Below, piece by piece: positions 1 through 4,506 of a stretch of DNA of 6,444 nt. The position numbers and the translations under genes are program-made. The stretch comes from Spirochaetaceae bacterium. GTDB taxonomy: Bacteria > Spirochaetota > Spirochaetia > Sphaerochaetales > Sphaerochaetaceae. The stretch covers positions 1 through 6,444 of the forward strand of contig JAENWY010000139.1 in the NCBI GenBank assembly GCA_016649775.1, given 5' to 3'. Under the pieces are notes generated by a model. It saw nothing but the letters and a program-made list of their open reading frames with translations, was not told where the DNA came from and ran no database searches. How positions within the stretch are numbered: position 1 is the stretch's first letter; each line of letters begins with the position of its first letter.

Positions 1-2
1 CG

Positions 3-8
3 CTCCTT
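3..8 (-). promoter_or_regulatory. Shine-Dalgarno of a leftward gene starting just outside the window
   Basis: Read on the minus strand, the window ends in ATAAGGAGCG. The AAGGAG core at 3-8 would place a start codon a few bases beyond position 1. Together with the DnaA boxes upstream of it, this would fit dnaA transcribed leftward with its origin in its 5' region. The gene itself is not visible, so its identity is inference only. Confidence 0.4.
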
Positions 9-166
9 ATATTTGTTACTCAACAACCTGTTACCCAAAGCTAATATATTAGTCAATATAAAACATATTAAAAATAATTATTTTTTTTTATAATTTTCAT
101 AGCAACCTAAAAGTACTTAAAAAATAAAGACTAATTATTTAAAATGAACATATTTATAAATAATTC

Positions 167-199
167 ACTTTCCTTGTGGATAACTTGTGGATAACTTTT
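167..199 (-). repeat. DnaA-box module A (two perfect boxes)
   Basis: Two copies of TGTGGATAA (175-183 and 186-194), the reverse complement of the TTATCCACA consensus DnaA box, lie in tandem with 11-bp spacing. The surrounding 33 bp match module B at 378-410 in 31 of 33 positions. Both modules are preceded by a TTTAAA(A)TGAA string. Both boxes match the consensus exactly and face the same way, which supports cooperative DnaA binding on one helix face. Confidence 0.8.
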
Positions 200-377
200 A
201 AATCCTACAAGATAACTTCTATATAAAAGTTATATGAAATTATATAATAACAATATTGTTCTTTATATGTCTTAATATTAATTACTTATATAGTAAGTAT
301 TTATTATATCCATTGTATGACAAGGATTTATTTAAAATAATATTTTTTCACAACAAATGCTCTTTAAATGAATACTT

Positions 378-410
378 ACTTTGCTTGTGCATAACTTGTG
401 GATAACTTTT
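378..410 (-). repeat. DnaA-box module B (one variant, one perfect box)
   Basis: This is the second copy of the 33-bp module, 211 bp from module A. Its first box is TGTGCATAA (386-394), that is TTATGCACA, within the TTATNCACA consensus. The second is the perfect TGTGGATAA (397-405). The 11-bp spacing and orientation are the same as in module A. A spacing of 211 bp is close to 20 helical turns, so the two modules would present the same face of the DNA. Confidence 0.78.
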
Positions 411-547
411 TTTAAAAGCTATAAAAAAATAATAAATTCATCATATAAATTTTTAAAATTACACCTACAGTGTCCCTAAAGTGTATATTTTTACATTAAT
501 ATATTTAATTGAGTTTTCTGAAAGGGGATACTTTTAAGAACAAATAA

Positions 548-591
548 TTATAATTTTTACATGTAATTATAACCATGCATTAAAATTATAA
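548..591 (-). terminator. Possible weak terminator or dyad downstream of murA
   Basis: TTATAATTTT (548-557) and AAAATTATAA (582-591) form perfect 10-bp inverted arms about 47 bases past the murA stop codon. A second overlapping dyad pairs 548-555 with 565-572. The stem is entirely A/T and no clean U-run follows on the minus strand, so it may be a poor terminator or simply AT-rich structure bordering the origin-like region. Confidence 0.3.
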
Positions 592-637
592 AATTAGAAT
601 GACTTAACTTTGGAAGATAGAACTGTTTTATTTAAAC

Positions 638-1921
638 TTATACTATTTTAGTAATATCAACTCCAATACTTTTTAATTTAAATTCCAAGTTTTCATAACC
701 TCTTTCAATTTGATAGATATTATTGATTATACTTTCACCTTCGCTACAGGCAGATGCTATTACAAGAGCCATTCCAGCTCTAACATCAGGACTACTAACC
801 ACTGCTCCATTTAAATTACTTGGACCATTTATAAGAACTCTATGTGGATCACATAAGATAATATCTGCACCCATTCTAATTAACCAATCAACAAAATACA
901 TACGGGATTCAAACATTTTTTCATGTAGTAGTATGGTTCCTTTCATTTGTGTAGCAGTTACTGTTAATATCGATAACAAGTCTGCAGGAAAACCTGGCCA
1001 AGGAGCATCATCTATTTTATTTATTTTTAAATCAAAACTTTTTTTTATAATTCTGCCTTGCTTAGTAGGTACTAATAAATCATTATTACCTAGCTTTATT
1101 AAATCAATACCTAACTTATTAAAACCTGGTTCAAGAACTCTAATTGATTGATAATTTACGTTATGTAATAAAAGCTCACCCTTAGTAGCGGCTGCTAAAC
1201 CAATATAGGAGCCAGTTTCCATATAATCGGAACTTATTGTATAGCTACAACCATTAAGTTGCTTTAAACCCTGTATCTTTAATAAATTAGAACCAATACC
1301 ATCAATTTTACAACCCATAAGATTTAACATTTTACATAGATCTTGAATATGAGGTTCGCAAGCTGCATTTCTAATAATTGAAATTCCTTCAGTTAAAGAT
1401 GCTAGCATAATAATATTTTCAGTTGCAGTAACACTAGCTTCTTCAAGAAAAATATCAGAGGCCTTTAAGATATCTCGAGATACTTTCAAATTACCATTTT
1501 CACCAATTTCACAAGAGGCGCCCATTGTTATAAAGCCTGAAAAATGTGTATCAAGACGTCTTAAACCAATTATATCTCCCCCGGGAGGTGCTAATTCAAT
1601 ATTCTTAAAAAAAGCGAGTAGAGGACCAAGAAATAAAATAGATCCACGAATCAAATCGACTTTTTTATCAATTAATACATTTTTTCTATTACCACTTTTT
1701 ATAATTACAGTATTATTATTTTCTCTTTTAACGGAAGAACCTAAGAGTTGGAGTAAATATAACATAGTATCAACATCGGCAATATTGGGAATATTTTTTA
1801 ATATTATTTCTTTATCTGTTAATAAAGAAGCTGCAATTAAAGGAAGAGCGGCATTCTTATTACCACTAATACTAATTTCACCATTAACTTTATTTTTGCC
1901 AATTATCTTGTATGAATTCAT
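638..1921 (-). CDS. murA: UDP-N-acetylglucosamine 1-carboxyvinyltransferase, aspartate-type (MurA)
   Basis: MurA transfers enolpyruvate from PEP to the 3'-OH of UDP-GlcNAc in the cytoplasm, the first committed step of peptidoglycan synthesis. The 427-residue length is normal for this two-domain EPSP-synthase-like family. Visible family residues are the N-terminal SGNKNAALP with K22 and N23, R92 in LIRGS, the active-site loop PPGGD-x-IGLRRLDTH at 113-126, D314 in GFPADL, and R407 in IERGYE near the C terminus. The loop residue equivalent to E. coli Cys115 is Asp116 (codon GAT, read on the minus strand at 1574-1576), the form known to be insensitive to fosfomycin. The ATG at 1921 is preceded by GGAG at 1929-1932 with 7-base spacing. 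The gene diverges from metK and its 3' end faces the DnaA-box region. AroA is excluded by the MurA-specific loop and C-terminal RGYE motif. Confidence 0.96.
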   Translation of the reverse strand: MNSYKIIGKNKVNGEISISGNKNAALPLIAASLLTDKEIILKNIPNIADVDTMLYLLQLLGSSVKRENNNTVIIKSGNRKNVLIDKKVDLIRGSILFLGPLLAFFKNIELAPPGGDIIGLRRLDTHFSGFITMGASCEIGENGNLKVSRDILKASDIFLEEASVTATENIIMLASLTEGISIIRNAACEPHIQDLCKMLNLMGCKIDGIGSNLLKIQGLKQLNGCSYTISSDYMETGSYIGLAAATKGELLLHNVNYQSIRVLEPGFNKLGIDLIKLGNNDLLVPTKQGRIIKKSFDLKINKIDDAPWPGFPADLLSILTVTATQMKGTILLHEKMFESRMYFVDWLIRMGADIILCDPHRVLINGPSNLNGAVVSSPDVRAGMALVIASACSEGESIINNIYQIERGYENLEFKLKSIGVDITKIV

Positions 1922-1940
1922 TTCTAATCTCCATTTTTAT

Positions 1941-1970
1941 AGTATATCATATTTATCAAATTAACGTCAT
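1941..1970 (-). promoter_or_regulatory. murA promoter (extended -10)
   Basis: On the minus strand, a -35-like ATGACG (1965-1970) is followed after 18 bp by TATACT (1941-1946). TG sits one base upstream of this hexamer, an extended -10. Transcription would start about 12 bases before the ribosome binding site, giving a short leader. This is a consensus match by eye only. Confidence 0.5.
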
Positions 1971-1998
1971 TTATAAATTTTTACACAAGTTGCGGAAT

Positions 1999-2036
1999 TT
2001 GACCGTTTACTATTTCTTACTTTATTTATATATTAT
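1999..2036 (+). promoter_or_regulatory. Candidate metK promoter
   Basis: A good -35 hexamer TTGACC lies at 1999-2004. The best -10 candidate by sequence is TATTAT at 2031-2036, which is too far from TTGACC but 19 bp from a weaker -35, TTTACT, at 2006-2011. TATTTA at 2023-2028 sits 18 bp from TTGACC but is a weak -10. Either choice puts the transcript start before about 2045, so the structured leader at 2057-2165 would be transcribed. Confidence 0.4.
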
Positions 2037-2056
2037 GTACAACGTCAATTTGATAG

Positions 2057-2165
2057 CCTCCCGGCTTGCGGACGATAAATAAACTGCTAAAGAGGGAGGA
2101 GACTAGTTAGTCTTTTTATACATTACCTAGCCTCAAGCCCCCTTCCAGTAAAATAATAAGGAAGG
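2057..2165 (+). promoter_or_regulatory. Structured metK 5' leader with alternative pairings that sequester the SD (candidate riboswitch)
   Basis: A hairpin is built from CCTCCC (2057-2062) with GGGAGG (2094-2099), CTT (2065-2067) with AAG (2090-2092), and GCGG (2068-2071) with CTGC (2084-2087, one G-U), closing a 12-base loop ACGATAAATAAA. Farther down, CCTTCC (2141-2146) is perfectly complementary to the Shine-Dalgarno GGAAGG (2160-2165), which sits 5 bases before the metK ATG. The same CCTTCC can also pair with GGGAGG (2094-2099, one G-U). The leader can therefore exist in two exclusive states: upstream hairpin formed with SD hidden, or upstream hairpin opened with SD free. A small hairpin, AGACT-AGTT-AGTCT (2100-2113), ends in a U-run to 2117. 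SAM-binding leaders are common before metK, but I cannot match this one to a known SAM riboswitch class. Confidence 0.5.
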
Positions 2166-2170
2166 ACTTT

Positions 2171-3328
2171 ATGATTATAAAAAATCCAAAAAACCATGTA
2201 TTTACATCGGAATCAGTATCAGAGGGACACCCTGATAAAGTTTGTGACCAAATTAGTGATGCTATTCTTGATGCTTGTTTAGCTCAAGATCCTACATCTA
2301 GAGTTGCATGTGAAACTTTAGCTACAACAAATACTGTTATAATTGCTGGAGAAATCACAACAAAAGCAATAATTAATATTGATTCAATAGTTAGGGCAGT
2401 AATTGCAGACATTGGCTATACTGAACCTGGAACAGGATTTGATGCAGAAAGTGTTAAAATTACAAATTTAATACACACACAATCACCTGATATTTCACAA
2501 GGTGTTACAGCTTCTGTTAACAGTTTTGGTGCTCAAGGAGCAGGAGACCAAGGCATGATGTTTGGTTATGCCTGTAATGAAACAGAACAATTGATGCCAT
2601 CTCCAATTATGTATTCTCACATGTTATTACAAAAAGCTGCTGAATTAAGAAAATCTAAGGCTGTTGATTTCCTAAGACCAGATTCAAAAAGCCAAGTATC
2701 CGTTGAATATAATGAAGACAATAAACCGGTTAGAATTACAAACGTAGTATTATCTCACCAACATAGCGATAAAGTAAGTAGGTCTGAATTAGAAAAATAC
2801 TTAATTGATAATGTCATTAAGCCTGTTTTAGAGCCAACTGGACTTCTTGATGAAAATACTGAATTCTTTATTAACCCAACTGGTAGATTTGTTATTGGTG
2901 GACCTGATGGAGATACTGGATTAACAGGAAGAAAGATTATTGTAGATACATATGGTGGCATGGGTCGTCACGGTGGTGGTGCTTTTTCTGGTAAAGACCC
3001 CTCAAAAGTTGACAGATCTGCAACATACATGGCTCGTTTCATTGCAAAAAATCTAGTAGCAAATAAGCTTTGTGATAGATGCGAAGTTGAACTAGCATAT
3101 GCTATTGGTAGACCTGAACCAGTTTCAATACTAGTAGAGACTTTCGGAACAAGTAAATATTCTCGTAAAGAATTAGGTGACATTGTTAAAAATAATTTTG
3201 CTTTAACTCCAAGTGGAATCATTGAAAGTCTTGATTTATTAAGACCAATATACAGAGCTAATGATAATTATGGTCATTTTGGTAAAGGTAATACACCATG
3301 GGAACAGATTATTACTTTAAAGAAATAA
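2171..3328 (+). CDS. metK: S-adenosylmethionine synthetase (methionine adenosyltransferase)
   Basis: MetK makes S-adenosylmethionine from methionine and ATP, releasing phosphate and pyrophosphate, and works as a cytoplasmic tetramer. The 385 residues match the normal bacterial length and the family blocks appear in order: FTSESVSEGHPDKVCDQISD (11-30, with catalytic His20 and metal-binding Asp22), GAGDQG (123-128, active-site loop), GRKIIVDTYGG (253-263), the glycine-rich GGGAFSGKDPSKVDRSA (268-284, phosphate-binding lysines) and a C-terminal GHFG (368-371). The protein looks intact. The ATG is preceded by GGAAGG at 2160-2165 with 5-base spacing. That site is complementary to CCTTCC 14 bases upstream of it, pointing to translational control by the leader. 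The gene stands alone between a promoter region and an intrinsic terminator. Confidence 0.98.
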   Translation: MIIKNPKNHVFTSESVSEGHPDKVCDQISDAILDACLAQDPTSRVACETLATTNTVIIAGEITTKAIINIDSIVRAVIADIGYTEPGTGFDAESVKITNLIHTQSPDISQGVTASVNSFGAQGAGDQGMMFGYACNETEQLMPSPIMYSHMLLQKAAELRKSKAVDFLRPDSKSQVSVEYNEDNKPVRITNVVLSHQHSDKVSRSELEKYLIDNVIKPVLEPTGLLDENTEFFINPTGRFVIGGPDGDTGLTGRKIIVDTYGGMGRHGGGAFSGKDPSKVDRSATYMARFIAKNLVANKLCDRCEVELAYAIGRPEPVSILVETFGTSKYSRKELGDIVKNNFALTPSGIIESLDLLRPIYRANDNYGHFGKGNTPWEQIITLKK

Positions 3329-3341
3329 GCTTATAATACCG

Positions 3342-3373
3342 AAAAAGAGTCTATAAATATTTAGGCTCTTTTT
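3342..3373 (+). terminator. Intrinsic terminator of metK
   Basis: AAAAAGAG (3342-3349) pairs with CTCTTTTT (3366-3373). The stem continues inward through a U-G pair and three more base pairs to an 8-base loop. The T-run extends to 3374. It begins 13 bases after the metK stop codon. The A-run on the 5' side makes it symmetrical enough to work on the other strand as well. Confidence 0.85.
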
Positions 3374-3374
3374 T

Positions 3375-3694
3375 ATTCAATTTCTACATAAAAAAGAAGA
3401 ATTTTTTATGTATTATTCGTGGTATAGAGATAAAAGTTTTATCAAATAAACAATTCCAGATGAATTAAAAGAAGGGGTATAAATATATTTTCATACTATA
3501 CTTGAGGTTACCAAGGGGATAGTAATTATTACTTTAAAAATACTATAAAAATCTTTCTCTCAGGGTTGTCACTGATTTTATTATCTCAGTTTAGCAGACT
3601 TAACCAGCATATATAGCATTATATCCTATTTCTGTTTGTTGACTCAGAACTTTGCTGTGAACTTTCACCACCTAACGATTTACCCAGACTAGAC
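3375..3694. other. Gene-free spacer between metK and jag terminators, unexplained content
   Basis: No credible coding region or recognisable RNA gene is present in these 320 bases. All frames are short and interrupted. Base composition changes inside it: by hand count about 23% G+C up to 3540 and about 35% from 3541 to 3690, higher than usual for intergenic DNA here. The second half has small dyads, ACTGA (3571-3575)/TCAGT (3586-3590) and GTGAACTTTCAC (3657-3668). The stretch could be an eroded gene, a structured small RNA or recombination debris. The sequence does not decide. Confidence 0.5.
3385..3412. repeat. Perfect inverted repeat, 11-bp arms
   Basis: TACATAAAAAA (3385-3395) and TTTTTTATGTA (3402-3412) are perfect complements around a 6-base loop GAAGAA. 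It lies just past the metK terminator. It has the A-stem-T shape of a secondary terminator but no G/C core, so its role is unclear. Confidence 0.6.
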
Positions 3695-3741
3695 AAAAAA
3701 AAGAATCCAAGCAATTTATATTTGCCAAGATCCCTTTTTTT
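3695..3741 (-). terminator. Long intrinsic terminator of the yidC-jag operon
   Basis: On the minus strand this forms a stem of about 20 pairs with one T-T mismatch and several G-U pairs: a 7-base A-run, then GGGATCTTGGCAA (3722-3734) pairing with TTGCTTGGATTC (3703-3714), around the 7-base loop at 3715-3721. It ends in an 8-base T-run (3695-3702). It starts 16 bases after the jag stop codon. On the plus strand it also ends in seven T residues, so it may block read-through from metK too. Confidence 0.85.
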
Positions 3742-3757
3742 CTTTTATAAAATATTC

Positions 3758-4423
3758 TTATTTTTTCGTAGGAATAATTCTAATTTGTTTGTAAAGACTA
3801 TCCCCTTCACTTTTTGTATCAACACCATCAAATTCATTCAATGCTGTATGTACCAAGCGCCTTTCAAAAGGGTTCATAGGCTCTAATAAACGGCTTCTAC
3901 CATTATATTTAACCTGTTCTGCAGTCTTGTAAGCAATTCTAATGATTTGCTCTTCATGACGCATTCTGTAATTCTCACTATCAATGATTACTTTTTGATC
4001 TGGATCAATTCTACCGACAAATACATTTGTTAACAATTGAATTGCATCAAGGTTTTTACCTTTTCTACCAATTATAATTGATGAAAAATCACTTTCAATT
4101 GTTAAGCCAATCTTTGCATCTTTTCTAAAAGATACTGATACTGTACCTGGAAATCCCATTTTATTTAATAGACCTATAACAAAATCAATTACTTGTTCTT
4201 CAAACTCACTATTTAAAGGTGCTTGCTTATTTCCGATTTCGTTATTCAATGCTTCTTCACTACCATCATTATAATGGATACGAATTTTTACATTTCTTTT
4301 GAAAAATCCCTTTTTAACAGGTTCTAGAATTTCAATATCAAAGTCTTCTCTTTCAATCTGTAATTCTTCTATAGCTTTATCAATTGCGGCTTGCTCTGAG
4401 CGGCCTTCAAATTCTCTAGTCAT
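3758..4423 (-). CDS. jag: Jag/KhpB family RNA-binding protein (Jag_N, KH, R3H domains)
   Basis: This is the protein conventionally encoded after yidC (SpoIIIJ-associated protein, KhpB). Family members bind RNA and are linked to cell division and envelope growth in Gram-positive bacteria; the role in diderms is poorly known. In 221 residues it has the whole architecture: an N-terminal Jag_N domain (about 1-52, beginning TREFEGRSEQAAIDKAIEEL), a type II KH domain (about 75-150) with the nucleic-acid-binding GxxG-type loop IIGRKGKN at 117-124, and an R3H domain (about 155-218) with the Arg-x3-His signature at R188 and H192. The ATG at 4423 is preceded by GGAG at 4431-4434 with 7-base spacing. 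It is 83 bases downstream of yidC with no terminator between, so the two are probably cotranscribed. The long Jag_N linker of some homologues is short here. Confidence 0.95.
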   Translation of the reverse strand: MTREFEGRSEQAAIDKAIEELQIEREDFDIEILEPVKKGFFKRNVKIRIHYNDGSEEALNNEIGNKQAPLNSEFEEQVIDFVIGLLNKMGFPGTVSVSFRKDAKIGLTIESDFSSIIIGRKGKNLDAIQLLTNVFVGRIDPDQKVIIDSENYRMRHEEQIIRIAYKTAEQVKYNGRSRLLEPMNPFERRLVHTALNEFDGVDTKSEGDSLYKQIRIIPTKK

Positions 4424-4437
4424 ATATTTTCTCCGAC

Positions 4438-4474
4438 GCGAAAGAGTAATTAATTTATTATAATTACTCTTCGC
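4438..4474 (-). promoter_or_regulatory. Hairpin between yidC and jag, directly before the jag SD
   Basis: GCGAAAGAGTAATTA (4438-4452) and TAATTACTCTTCGC (4461-4474) form a 14-bp stem with a single bulged base and an 8-base loop. No U-run follows on the minus strand, so it is not a usual terminator. The stem base lies 3 bases from the jag Shine-Dalgarno (4431-4434). Translation tuning, RNA processing or 3' end protection of yidC RNA are all possible. Confidence 0.65.
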
Positions 4475-4506
4475 TTATAAAATTTCTTAAAAAATATCCC
4501 TAAAAA

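Larger units (their letters stand above)
1..637. other. Gene-free AT-rich region with DnaA boxes; candidate oriC or DnaA-controlled regulatory region
   Basis: No convincing reading frame exists on either strand over about 640 bases. The region holds four DnaA boxes in two pairs (175-194 and 386-405), a perfect 12-bp palindrome AACAATATTGTT (249-260), a near-perfect 22-bp dyad ATAACTT...AAGTTAT (212-233) and a smaller dyad TACTTA...TAAGTA (283-299). Runs of nearly pure A+T, for example 57-100, could serve as a DNA unwinding element. Clustered perfect-consensus boxes next to AT-rich DNA are the usual signature of a bacterial replication origin, often beside dnaA. A hand count over 1-600 gives roughly 69 C and 50 G on the plus strand, too small a bias to place an origin. 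It could instead be only an autoregulated promoter region for a gene to the left. Confidence 0.6.

Noticed and set aside
723..1151. Open reading frame of 142 codons on the plus strand
   Set aside because: It lies antisense inside murA, whose protein is clearly conserved. It has no convincing ribosome binding site and no recognisable protein features.
1979..1987. TTTTACACA as an additional DnaA box
   Set aside because: It matches the consensus at only 7 of 9 positions and is isolated, which is expected by chance in AT-rich DNA.
2100..2117. Small hairpin plus U-run in the metK leader as a stand-alone terminator
   Set aside because: The stem has only five firm pairs and the U-run is broken after five bases. 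It is kept as a possible part of the leader rather than a separate terminator.
2040..2170. Classical SAM-I (S-box) riboswitch before metK
   Set aside because: The leader lacks the recognisable S-box core and the multi-helix junction, and it is too short. It is reported only as a structured candidate switch.
2755..3222. Minus-strand open frames inside metK
   Set aside because: They are frame shadows of a strongly conserved gene, with compositionally odd translations and no context supporting expression.
3408..3449. Tiny ATG frame encoding about 13 residues after metK
   Set aside because: It overlaps an inverted-repeat arm, has no ribosome binding site and is too short to support.
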